From the NCBI GenBank assembly GCA_028285685.1, contig JANQOR010000015.1, positions 1 through 55,432 on the forward strand: a DNA stretch of 55,432 bases. Reading direction: 5' to 3'. Within the stretch, counting starts at the first letter, position 1; the number at the start of each line of letters is the position of its first letter. The notes under the pieces were generated by a model. It did no database searches, was not told the DNA's origin, and saw only the letters and a program-made list of their open reading frames with translations. Both the position numbers and the translations under genes were made by a program. This stretch comes from Cyclobacteriaceae bacterium (GTDB lineage: Bacteria; Bacteroidota; Bacteroidia; Cytophagales; Cyclobacteriaceae). Of this stretch, positions 33,845 through 42,248 are shown one piece after another.

Positions 33845-36800
33845 ATTTGCACTAAATCTTTAAGCATCAAACGTTCAGTATTAATATCGTTTCTTCTTTT
33901 GGAAGTCTTACTTAATGGATATTCACAGTGTCCAACGGCGTCATTTTCTGTCACTTCTCCAGCCTGTCAGGGTGAAAATATCACACTAATTAACAATACG
34001 GTTAACGCCACGATGTATGAATGGGATTTTTGTCCTGGTGACCTTGAATCTACACCAACAGCTGTATCTGTCTTAACAGACTCTAATTTGGCAGGTGCAT
34101 TTGATATCGAGCTAAAAGAGGATGACGGAAACTACTACGGTTTTGTTGTTGGATCGTCCTCACGAAATCTTATCAGGATTGAGTTTGGTAATCATCTGGA
34201 AAATACCCCAACGATTTCCAACTTGGGCAATCCGGGAAGTTTGTTGACCAACCCTGATGATATATCACTGATCAAGGAAAACAATGATTGGTATGGGTTG
34301 GTGGCGAATGGTAGTGGAAATAACCTCATCCGACTTGATTTTGGGAATTCTTTGTCTAACAGTCCAACTGCCACAGATCTGGGAGGGTTTGGGATATTTG
34401 CTACGCCTTTCACTGTTGAAGTCGTAGAAGATGATGGAGACGTTTTTGCAATGCTGGCAAGTGCATCTTCGAGCGAGGTCTATTCTGTAAATTTTGGCAA
34501 CAGCATTACGAACACTCCGACAGGCACCGAACTCACTTTTTCAGGTGCAAGTGGTATTAGGGGTTTTGACGTGATTGAAGAATGTGGCAATTGGTATGGA
34601 CTTATAGGTTCATTCAGTAACAACAAAGTGATCAAATTGGACTTTGGAAATAGTCTGGAAAATAGCCCTACTGTCACAGAGGAAACTGTATTGACCTATA
34701 CCCAACCCACTGGTACAGCTCTGGTAGCTGAGGGAGGTCAATTCTATGGGATCGTTCAGGCCCGAGGTGGAGATCTTTACTTCCTTGATTATGGGGCTAG
34801 TTTATCGTCAAGTCCCTCTGGAGTGAATTTGGGAGACCTTGGTGTACTGACAAGTGTTCACAATCCTTTTGCCGTTATTAGTGATAGTAGCACTTGGTAC
34901 GGTTTTACTATTGATTTTAGTTCGAGCACACTATTCAGGATCGACTGGCCAAATGCCTGTCAGGCCTCCTCTCCAATTAGTACAGAAGAAGTTCCAGGTG
35001 GGATAAATTATGGGACAGACGGGACCAACACTATCGTACTTAGGGCTACAGATTCGAATGGCAATGATCACTATACGACAGAGACCATTACGGTGAGCAC
35101 TGATGTTGCACCTGACATTGATTTTAGTGTCGATGCTTCGAGGTGTATTTTAAATAGCAACACCTTCACTTCAATCAACACGAGTGGAGATATTCAAACA
35201 TATTCCTGGGATTTTGGTGACACGAACACTTCGAATGTGGCCAATCCGACCCATCAATATGGGTCATCGGGGACCTACGAAATTACTCTGAGTGTTGTGA
35301 GCACCTCAGGATGTACGAACAGTGTTTCGAAGGAGTTCACCTGGTATGCAGATGCTCCTTCACCAGCGTTTTCGGTACCTGGTGGTAGTCTTTGTACGAA
35401 TTCATCTTTGTCCTTCACCAATGATACTGATTTGACCGGATTCGATGAGTCTGATGTCACATGGAGTTGGGATTTCAATGGAGAGGGGATTTCAAGTGAA
35501 AAGGACCCTTCCTTTACATTCTCAAGTTCTGGCACTAAGACGATTACGTTGCAGGCACATATCCCTGGTTGCAGCTCGACGGTACTGGAACAGGACATTG
35601 TACTAGGCGAAGGTAGTAGTGTCAGTTTCACCTACACTAACAATTGCTTTAGTGAGCCGATCAGCTTCACTTCAGTAACTTCAGGGACGATCACTGATTA
35701 TGTGTGGGATTTTGGAGACACCAATGGTTCCACCAATGCCAATCCGACGCATACATACGCTGCTGCTGGGATGTACACAGTGGAGTTGACAGTAACCAAT
35801 GATGTTGGTTGTGTTACTTCCTTTAGTCAAGACATTGAAGTGACAGATGGGGATCTTGCGGACTTTACCTTCCCATCCTTCGAGGAGAATATAGCTGGGC
35901 AGTTTGACGGGATGGATCTTACGATCAGCGATGATGCGGTGACGGGATGGTCGTGGGATTTTGATGGGTTAGGCAATTCAACGGATGAGGATCCATTTTT
36001 CACATTTCCATCAGCAGGCACATACAGTGTTTCGCTAGAAGTGACGACCTCCCAAGGCTGTACATTCACTGTGATGAAGGATGTCAGTGTTGATGCTTCA
36101 GTTTGTCCTACTGGTTCGTTCAGTTTACCAACGGATGTTTGTCAGGGTGAGCAGTTCAATGTTACTAATACGAGTGTTAATGCTACGAGCTACTATTGGG
36201 ATTTTTGTAGTGGAGATATGCTGACCACACCATCGGCCTCAAGTATCCTTACTGATTCGAATTTTGATGGGGCTCTAGGGCACACTATTGTTGAAGACGG
36301 TGGTCAATTCTACGGTTTTACTGTTGGGTCGTCATCGGCGAATGTGATACGCTTTGATTTCGGCTCTGATCTTACTTCAACACCTACGATCGTGAATTTG
36401 GGTAACCCTGGGAGTTTGCTAACGAATCCGGATGGTATTGGGATGATTAGGGAGAGTGGGAATTGGTACGGGCTAGTAGTTAATGGATCTGGGGATAATG
36501 TTATAAGGCTTGATTTTGGCTCTGATATATCGAGTAGCCCCACGGCAGAGGATCTCGGTGGCTTTGGCATCATGGATACCCCCTTCACCATCGACATTGC
36601 GATAGATGATGGTGATTATTTTGCTGTGATTGGTAGTGGCTCACAGACGGAAATTTACACGTTGGATTTTGGCAATAGCATTACGAACAGTCCTACGGCG
36701 ACAGAGCTGTTGCTTACGGGTCCGAGTGGGATTAGGGGGTTATCAGTGATTGAAGAATGTGGCAATTGGTATGGTATGATCGGCTCTTTCAGCAATGACA

Positions 36801-39580
36801 GGGTGGTTAAGCTTGATTTTGGTACGAGTTTAAATAATGCACCAACGGAGACAGATGAGACAGTGATAGCCTTTGCTGATCCTACAAACACACAACTTAT
36901 CAATGAGGGTGGGAATTACTATGCGTTGATACAATCCCGAACTGGTTCTGTTTACAGGCTGAATTACAATGGTTCTCTGTCGAATGCTCCGACGGGAGAA
37001 GATTTAGGGAACCTTGGTGTATTGGCCACAGGCCACAATGCTTTTGCTGTCGTTGAGCATGAGAGCATCTGGTATGGCTTTACTATTGATTTTGGGACGA
37101 CTAGTTTATTTCGGATCGACTTCTCACCTGCATGTAGTGGAGCTAGTGCGTCATCGAATCTTGAGACGCCTGCTGCGAACAGCTATGCCAGTGATGGTTC
37201 ATACACAGTGACCTTAAGATCTACAGATTCGAATGGCAATGATCACTATACGACAGAGACCATTACGGTGAGCACTGATGTTGCACCTGATATTGATTTT
37301 AGTATAGACGTGTCAAGATGCATTTCCAACTCCAATACATTTACCCCAAATATTTCAGGACTGACCTACTCGTGGGATTTCGATTTGGATGGAATCGAAG
37401 ATAGCAACCTAGAAAACCCTAACTTTCAATTTCCCACAACTGGAACACACACTGTACGTCTAGATGTTACTGATGGAACCTGCACTAATTTCGTAGAGCA
37501 AGAAATCACGATTTATTCTGATCCGCCGGCTCCTACTTTTACAGCAGCCTCGAGTGCTTGTAGAAATGCAGATATTTTCTTCGCAAATACAACCGATGAG
37601 TCACAACATGCTGAAGTGATAACATATGAATGGGACTTTGATGGGGAATTGATAACGGAGAAGAGTCCTACCTTTAATTTTGCCACCTCGGGGACTAAGC
37701 AAATTACACTTAAGTCCATAATTCCAGGTTGTGAAAACACATCTACGGCTTTTGAAATAGAGATATTTGAGGGTCCTTCCTCTGCATTTAGCTCATCTTC
37801 TTTGTCAATTTGCGAAGGAGAGACTATTTCCCTAGCGGATCAAAGTACGAACGGTGCTTTGGAATGGGAGTGGGATTTTGATGATGGCTTCACTTCCAAT
37901 GCACAAAATCCTGATCACCTATTTTCAGAAGCAGGAAATTACAGCGTGATCTTGACTGTCACTGATATGAATGGATGCAGGAGTACATCATCTCAAGAGG
38001 TGTCAGTTGCTTCTTTGCCAATTGTAACATTTGATTTTGTTGAAGCTTGTACAAGTTCCGACGGAGTTCAGTTTATGGATCTCTCAACAGTTAACGGAGC
38101 AGACATCGTTTCCAGGACATGGTATGTTGGAGACGTACCTTTGGCAGAGGTTCAGGATGAGCAGAACCCGATACTTTATTTTCCAGGAGAAGGAATCACC
38201 AATGTTCGATTAGAAGCGATGAGCTCAAGCGGCTGTAGCTCTTCACATAGCGAGGACATTCAAATCCTACCGGCTCCCGAACCTGATTTTAGCGTTAACA
38301 TTGGTTGTGAAGGCGAAGAATCACTTTTTTCTGGTTTTTCCGCTTCGCCCGGGAATCAAATAACGTCGTGGTTCTGGACAATTGATGGTGAGGAGTATTT
38401 GGGTCAAGATGTTGGACACACATTTAATGGTTCAGGAATGTTTGATGTTACCCTGGAAGTGACAGGGCAAAACTTTTGTTCTGAGACGATTACCAGATCA
38501 GTAGAGGTATTGGAATTGCTAAGCGTCGAATTTGAAGTAAATGGAGATTGTAGCAATGAACTGATCGAGTTGTCGGATCTTTCAGTACCATTGAAAGACC
38601 CAATTGTTTCCCGACAATGGTCTCTTGATGGCACATCAGTCGGAAATGGTTCTGAGTTGGTCCTGGAGTCTCTGCCAGAAGACACATACGAACTAACACT
38701 TGAGGTGACAACTTTGTCTGGCTGTGTAGTGAATGCATCGGAAAATATTCTGATAAATAGAGCTCCTCAGGCCGGAATTTCTGCACCAAAAACTTTTGGA
38801 ATTCCTGGCGAAGCTGTCATATTCACTAACGTATCAACTGGTGGTTCCTCTCATCACTGGCTGTTTAATGGTGATTCTGTTAGTGACAATGAGGCTGAAG
38901 AAACATTTGTTTTTGATGAGCCGGGTAGATATGATATTGGATTGGTAGCGAATAATGACTTGGGTTGTAGCGATACCACTACGACTTCAGTTCTCATTGC
39001 AACTCCTATTGTCGATTTGTCTATTGGCCAATTTGAATTGGTGGAAAATAACAACATCGGAACGATCTTTCTTGAGATTCAAAACAACAGCAATCTTCCC
39101 ATTGACAATACAGAAGTTGTAATCGAACTTGAAAATCAATTTTCTGTGACAGAGCAAATTTCAACATTGATTGATATCGGAGCAAGTCAGCTGGTCAACT
39201 TGAACGTAGGAGTTCCATTGAGTGCAACTGAACTGAGCTACCTCTGTGTTTCATTGAACTCACAGTATAAGGGATTTGAGGACAGTAATCCCCTTGACAA
39301 CGAAAAATGCCTGACGATTGAGCCTGAAATTATCGTCGAGGCACCGTTTCCAAATCCGGTAAGGGATCAAGTCAGGGTGAGGTTGGTTGCTCCGAATGGT
39401 GGAAAAACAACTATAACCCTATTGAATTCCGCCGGTAAAGTAGAGTTGAGGACTCAGCCAGAAACAGAGGAAGGCTTAAACAACTTTTTTCTAGATCTGA
39501 AAGGATTGACAACCGGTGTTTATTTCATCCGTATGGAAATTGAAGGCATCATTTCGGTGCAAAGAATCGTAAAACTTTAA
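33845..39580 (+). CDS. giant PKD-repeat surface protein with type IX secretion sorting domain
   Basis: About 1.9 kilo-residues; residue numbers here count from the TTG at 33899. Two long modules built from WYGL and FGNSLxNxPT repeats, probably beta-propeller-like, start at C11 and C736 and are followed by four and about seven PKD-type domains (WDF and WDFG motifs, each near 80 residues). A CARDB-like segment lies near 1700-1800, and the final 85 residues form a T9SS type A sorting domain (FPNPVRDQVRVRL, GVYFIRM). The TTG start would cut the signal peptide: the frame continues upstream to 33836 and encodes a Lys/Arg n-region and hydrophobic core ending NGYSQ before C11. With no ATG, GTG or TTG there, ATT at 33845 is my preferred but unproven start. 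Likely secreted and attached to the cell surface. Confidence 0.85.
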   Translation: MCTKSLSIKRSVLISFLLLEVLLNGYSQCPTASFSVTSPACQGENITLINNTVNATMYEWDFCPGDLESTPTAVSVLTDSNLAGAFDIELKEDDGNYYGFVVGSSSRNLIRIEFGNHLENTPTISNLGNPGSLLTNPDDISLIKENNDWYGLVANGSGNNLIRLDFGNSLSNSPTATDLGGFGIFATPFTVEVVEDDGDVFAMLASASSSEVYSVNFGNSITNTPTGTELTFSGASGIRGFDVIEECGNWYGLIGSFSNNKVIKLDFGNSLENSPTVTEETVLTYTQPTGTALVAEGGQFYGIVQARGGDLYFLDYGASLSSSPSGVNLGDLGVLTSVHNPFAVISDSSTWYGFTIDFSSSTLFRIDWPNACQASSPISTEEVPGGINYGTDGTNTIVLRATDSNGNDHYTTETITVSTDVAPDIDFSVDASRCILNSNTFTSINTSGDIQTYSWDFGDTNTSNVANPTHQYGSSGTYEITLSVVSTSGCTNSVSKEFTWYADAPSPAFSVPGGSLCTNSSLSFTNDTDLTGFDESDVTWSWDFNGEGISSEKDPSFTFSSSGTKTITLQAHIPGCSSTVLEQDIVLGEGSSVSFTYTNNCFSEPISFTSVTSGTITDYVWDFGDTNGSTNANPTHTYAAAGMYTVELTVTNDVGCVTSFSQDIEVTDGDLADFTFPSFEENIAGQFDGMDLTISDDAVTGWSWDFDGLGNSTDEDPFFTFPSAGTYSVSLEVTTSQGCTFTVMKDVSVDASVCPTGSFSLPTDVCQGEQFNVTNTSVNATSYYWDFCSGDMLTTPSASSILTDSNFDGALGHTIVEDGGQFYGFTVGSSSANVIRFDFGSDLTSTPTIVNLGNPGSLLTNPDGIGMIRESGNWYGLVVNGSGDNVIRLDFGSDISSSPTAEDLGGFGIMDTPFTIDIAIDDGDYFAVIGSGSQTEIYTLDFGNSITNSPTATELLLTGPSGIRGLSVIEECGNWYGMIGSFSNDRVVKLDFGTSLNNAPTETDETVIAFADPTNTQLINEGGNYYALIQSRTGSVYRLNYNGSLSNAPTGEDLGNLGVLATGHNAFAVVEHESIWYGFTIDFGTTSLFRIDFSPACSGASASSNLETPAANSYASDGSYTVTLRSTDSNGNDHYTTETITVSTDVAPDIDFSIDVSRCISNSNTFTPNISGLTYSWDFDLDGIEDSNLENPNFQFPTTGTHTVRLDVTDGTCTNFVEQEITIYSDPPAPTFTAASSACRNADIFFANTTDESQHAEVITYEWDFDGELITEKSPTFNFATSGTKQITLKSIIPGCENTSTAFEIEIFEGPSSAFSSSSLSICEGETISLADQSTNGALEWEWDFDDGFTSNAQNPDHLFSEAGNYSVILTVTDMNGCRSTSSQEVSVASLPIVTFDFVEACTSSDGVQFMDLSTVNGADIVSRTWYVGDVPLAEVQDEQNPILYFPGEGITNVRLEAMSSSGCSSSHSEDIQILPAPEPDFSVNIGCEGEESLFSGFSASPGNQITSWFWTIDGEEYLGQDVGHTFNGSGMFDVTLEVTGQNFCSETITRSVEVLELLSVEFEVNGDCSNELIELSDLSVPLKDPIVSRQWSLDGTSVGNGSELVLESLPEDTYELTLEVTTLSGCVVNASENILINRAPQAGISAPKTFGIPGEAVIFTNVSTGGSSHHWLFNGDSVSDNEAEETFVFDEPGRYDIGLVANNDLGCSDTTTTSVLIATPIVDLSIGQFELVENNNIGTIFLEIQNNSNLPIDNTEVVIELENQFSVTEQISTLIDIGASQLVNLNVGVPLSATELSYLCVSLNSQYKGFEDSNPLDNEKCLTIEPEIIVEAPFPNPVRDQVRVRLVAPNGGKTTITLLNSAGKVELRTQPETEEGLNNFFLDLKGLTTGVYFIRMEIEGIISVQRIVKL
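35046..35128 (+). repeat. near-identical internal repeat, copy 1
   Basis: Bases 35046-35115 are identical to 37221-37290, and the next 13 bases continue with a single C/T difference. The two copies are 2175 bases (725 codons) apart, in frame, at the end of the two duplicated modules of the PKD protein. The surrounding duplicated sequence is much more diverged. Confidence 0.9.
37221..37303 (+). repeat. near-identical internal repeat, copy 2
   Basis: Second copy of the 83-base repeat (82 of 83 identical with 35046-35128). It encodes the same junction between a propeller-like module and the following PKD domain (DSNGNDHYTTETITV). Such DNA identity within diverged paralogous modules points to recent gene conversion or recombination. 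Confidence 0.9.
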
Positions 39581-39665
39581 CATCATAACAGTAGGGGTAA
39601 AACCCTGTTGATTGTTAGAAGAATAGATATTTTTTGTTCACATTCAAAATATTTATTAATACTAT

Positions 39666-39673
39666 TAATTTTG
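39666..39673 (+). promoter_or_regulatory. candidate -7 box for the Lrp/AsnC gene
   Basis: TAATTTTG fits the Bacteroidota TAnnTTTG box and lies 19 bases before the ATG at 39693. A TTTG at 39633-39636 is 29 bases upstream, longer than the usual 19-21, so the -33 element is doubtful. Confidence 0.35.
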
Positions 39674-39692
39674 TAACGAATAATATTTCGTG

Positions 39693-40187
39693 ATGAAGAT
39701 AAACGCAGCAAGAATCAAGCTTGATGAAATTGACAGGAAAATCCTGGATATTCTGCAGTCAAATGCTAAAATCACCAACGCTCAGCTTTCCAAAGACATA
39801 GGTTTATCTCCAGCACCCACGTTGGAGCGAGTGAAAAAACTTGAAACGTCTGGGGTAATAAAGAGCTATCATGCCATGTTGGATACGGAACGTGTCGGAC
39901 TAAGTGTAAGCACTTTCGTTCAGGTTTCGTTAAAGGGTCATAACAAAAAGAACATTGATTTTTTCATCAACGAAATCAACAAGATCTCTGAAGTAATCGA
40001 GTGCCACCATATCACCGGATCGGGAGACTTTATTTTGAAAATTATTGCCAGCGATATTCAGTCCTATCAAAAGCTAATGCTTGAAAAAGTGTCTGATATC
40101 GAAGTGGTGGATGGGTTGCAATCGATGGTAATACTATCTACCTTCAAGGACAGCAAAGTGATGCCTGTGCCAGACAATGAGCGATAA
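39693..40187 (+). CDS. Lrp/AsnC family transcriptional regulator
   Basis: A 164-residue regulator. The N-terminal winged helix-turn-helix is LDEIDRKILDILQSNAKITNAQLSKDIG with the recognition region LSPAPTLERVKKLE (to about residue 53); the C-terminal RAM/ligand domain (VQVSLKGH..., HHITGSGDFILKI, about 70-150) forms the oligomer and effector site. A GTG at 39690 just ahead is possible; the ATG is preferred. The gene overlaps the following phosphoribosyltransferase by 11 bases, so the two are co-expressed. The effector is unknown. Confidence 0.92.
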   Translation: MKINAARIKLDEIDRKILDILQSNAKITNAQLSKDIGLSPAPTLERVKKLETSGVIKSYHAMLDTERVGLSVSTFVQVSLKGHNKKNIDFFINEINKISEVIECHHITGSGDFILKIIASDIQSYQKLMLEKVSDIEVVDGLQSMVILSTFKDSKVMPVPDNER

Positions 40188-40662
40188 AATTCTATCCAAA
40201 GAAAAAATTGATCAGATAATACGTAGAATTGCTTACCAGATCTACGAGAACAACATGGATGAGGAAATCGTCCTTGTAGGTATTGATGGGGGAGGAAAAA
40301 AATTTGCAACTCTTCTTGCGGAGTCGCTAAAGAAAATATCCAGGAAAACCTCGAAGTGTTTCACTATTTCTATCAATAAGGAAAATCCTTTGGATAAGGA
40401 CATAAAATTTAATGGTTCGGATGATGATCTGGTTGACAAATCTGTGGTCTTATGTGATGATGTCCTCAACAGTGGTAAGACATTGGCATACAGCCTTAGC
40501 ACACTACTCTCTGTAAAGGTCAAGAAGCTTACAACAGCAGTTCTGGTCTTGAGAAGTCATGGCCGCTTTCCAATATATGCGAACTACAAGGGCTACGAAC
40601 TATCAACAACCATAAATGAACATGTTAGGGTAGATCTTAACAGAGGAGTCTTCTTGACATAA
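40177..40662 (+). CDS. PyrR-like phosphoribosyltransferase family protein
   Basis: A 161-residue type I phosphoribosyltransferase-fold protein. The PRPP-binding loop VVLCDDVLNSGKTL is at 89-102, and the N-terminal block (LSKEKIDQIIRRIAYQIYENN, VLVGIDGGGKKFA) resembles PyrR, the uracil phosphoribosyltransferase/attenuator. The RDD-type region of PyrR is not obvious, so enzymatic and RNA-binding function are uncertain. It is translationally coupled to the Lrp/AsnC gene. Its stop codon immediately abuts a hairpin that serves the opposite strand. Confidence 0.8.
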   Translation: MSDKILSKEKIDQIIRRIAYQIYENNMDEEIVLVGIDGGGKKFATLLAESLKKISRKTSKCFTISINKENPLDKDIKFNGSDDDLVDKSVVLCDDVLNSGKTLAYSLSTLLSVKVKKLTTAVLVLRSHGRFPIYANYKGYELSTTINEHVRVDLNRGVFLT

Positions 40663-40686
40663 AAAACCCGATCCGGAAGGATCGGG
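40661..40686 (-). terminator. rho-independent terminator for the minus-strand lipoprotein gene
   Basis: A perfect 8-bp stem CCCGATCC/GGATCGGG with a GGAA loop (40667-40686) is followed, reading on the minus strand, by six T residues (the A run at 40661-40666). Reading on the + strand there is no T tract. So it terminates the lipoprotein transcript from 42014; its T tract coincides with the stop codon of the convergent phosphoribosyltransferase gene. Confidence 0.75.
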
Positions 40687-40778
40687 CTATCGTAGCAAGT
40701 TTTTTAAAATGTAACCTACTTACACTATCTGTAGAAAAACTCGCTGAAACATAATTTTTTACCAGACAATTTTGTCAG

Positions 40779-42014
40779 TTATCTAGATACAGTACCAGTC
40801 GGTAGAGACCCTAAATTTTGCCCAAAATCATGTGCAGTCGGTGCTGTGGCAGCATCGGAAGCTATCATGGAAAGAAGTGGCTTCAACAAAAAGGGAGCTG
40901 TGCTGTTGTCCGGAACTGGCTCCACGGAAATGACCACCGTCTGACCGCGCATATCTATTGGGTAGGTGTCGCTTGAACCTGCTGGTGCAACGAAGAAATC
41001 TTCACCAGGTATAGGAGGGCCCACGTTGTTGATTGGACTACTAAGTGGATTGCCACTGTCAACCGCTCCAAAATCCCGGAAGGTACCAGTGGATATAGGG
41101 CCGTTTTCAGTTACCACCCAACCTTCGTAAATCCATCCGTCGCCTAGTGTCGGTAGAGTGAAATTTGCTGTTGGAGGTGCACCTGGTGCTCCAAACCAAA
41201 TGCCATAAACATCATTTCCATTATTTATTCCGTCAGCCTCATCTGTCGGTGTTCGTAAGAAATAGGTTCCTGCTGCGTTGGAAAAGTCGCCCACTGCTGG
41301 TGCAGTAGCTGTAGATACTGTTGCTGTGCTTCCGGAAAAGTCTCCGGCCACTAACTTTTGCTCTGAAGGAGCTGGATCCGAGTCGTTAGCCGGTTCGATT
41401 GTTAGGATAAACTTAGTGGCGGAAGCCAACATCACTGCGTTCACGGAAAAAGTAGTGGCTGAAAGATTCCCTGAAGCATCCACCGTAAACGTACCAGTCG
41501 AAACTGGAGCATCATCTACTAGAATCCAACCTTCATACACGTTATCGGAACCAAGGTCCTCAAGACCCATAAGATCCAAGGTTAAATCTGTATTAGCATT
41601 CCTGGTAACCGTGATTGAGTTGGAAAGATCGAACGATCCCATCAACCCACTTGTATTCATGCCCATCTCAAGACCTGTCAAGCCTTCCTCATATCTTAGA
41701 TACCAAATAAAGCATACACCGGCACCTGCTCCGTCAAAGTCTACACCCTCCAAATCAGTGATTGTGGCAGGTAACCCCAAAATGTTATTGTTGTCGTCGG
41801 TGATTACCCATGAGCTATTCGTTCCAACTGCGTCGGAACTCACTGTAATGCCACTAACGAAATCTGAAGTACCGTCCACAACAAATGTGAATGGCCCTCC
41901 TGAAATGGTTCCGGCATCAGGGGTGATTACCGTTCCATCATCATCACCGCAGCTCGCCAGAATTATACTGAGCGCTGCCAGGATTAAAATTGGTTTTTGA
42001 AATAATTTTCTCAT
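40779..42014 (-). CDS. lipoprotein with anti-sigma-K-like repeats, function unknown
   Basis: A 411-residue exported lipoprotein: a Lys-containing n-region, hydrophobic core and lipobox LASC with Cys22, then an Asp-rich linker (GDDDG). The rest contains an N-terminal domain (GGPFTFVVDGTSDFVSG, GVDFDGAGAGVCFIWYLRYEEGLTG) common in Bacteroidota lipoproteins and two copies of a YEGWxxxxxxPxSTGTF element (near 160-180 and 288-310) resembling the C-terminal domain of RskA-type anti-sigma factors. No enzyme motif is seen. Probably at the outer membrane or surface. Divergent from a two-component system that may control it through the dyads between them. Confidence 0.78.
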   Translation of the reverse strand: MRKLFQKPILILAALSIILASCGDDDGTVITPDAGTISGGPFTFVVDGTSDFVSGITVSSDAVGTNSSWVITDDNNNILGLPATITDLEGVDFDGAGAGVCFIWYLRYEEGLTGLEMGMNTSGLMGSFDLSNSITVTRNANTDLTLDLMGLEDLGSDNVYEGWILVDDAPVSTGTFTVDASGNLSATTFSVNAVMLASATKFILTIEPANDSDPAPSEQKLVAGDFSGSTATVSTATAPAVGDFSNAAGTYFLRTPTDEADGINNGNDVYGIWFGAPGAPPTANFTLPTLGDGWIYEGWVVTENGPISTGTFRDFGAVDSGNPLSSPINNVGPPIPGEDFFVAPAGSSDTYPIDMRGQTVVISVEPVPDNSTAPFLLKPLLSMIASDAATAPTAHDFGQNLGSLPTGTVSR

Positions 42015-42063
42015 TTTACGAAATTTTTACATGTTTCTGATGGACAAATCAACGATGCAGATG

Positions 42064-42080
42064 TTGTGAATTGATCACAA
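42064..42080. promoter_or_regulatory. dyad TTGTGA-N5-TCACAA, candidate CRP/FNR-like operator
   Basis: TTGTGAATTGATCACAA is a perfect 6+6 inverted repeat with a 5-base centre, 50 bases upstream of the lipoprotein start and about 170 upstream of the response regulator. The arms resemble CRP/FNR-type half sites. A related 13-base element (GAATTGATTACAA) recurs at 42140-42152. Confidence 0.4.
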
Positions 42081-42145
42081 AGAATTAACATTTTCAAATC
42101 GGAATATCACAGACTTAATTCCCTGATAATTAGGTGGTTGAATTG

Positions 42146-42159
42146 ATTACAAGTGTAAT
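42146..42159. promoter_or_regulatory. dyad ATTACA-AG-TGTAAT
   Basis: A perfect 14-base inverted repeat in the same 234-base divergent region. It overlaps the second copy of the GAATTGATYACAA element. The position between divergent genes makes an operator likely, but no binding protein can be named. Confidence 0.35.
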
Positions 42160-42202
42160 TCCTCTGACCAATTTGCCCATTGTTGCAGATTTGAAATTTA
42201 AT

Positions 42203-42220
42203 TGTGATACTTCTGTGATA
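42203..42220 (+). promoter_or_regulatory. TGTGATA direct repeat, candidate response-regulator box
   Basis: TGTGATA occurs at 42203-42209 and 42214-42220, 11 bases apart start to start, about one helical turn. OmpR/PhoB-type regulators typically bind such tandem repeats. It lies 28 bases before the start of an OmpR/PhoB-type gene, so autoregulation is a natural hypothesis. Confidence 0.4.
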
Positions 42221-42248
42221 AGTTTTGCGTTGATTCGTGTTCAGAAAG

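Noticed and set aside
39588-39610. Hairpin after the giant PKD gene (AACAG..GGG/CCCTGTT)
   Set aside because: The stem needs a two-base bulge and is not followed by a T tract; too weak to call a terminator.
41278-42000. 240-codon + strand open frame
   Set aside because: Lies wholly antisense to the lipoprotein gene, which has a clear lipobox and conserved repeats; the frame is a shadow caused by its codon bias.
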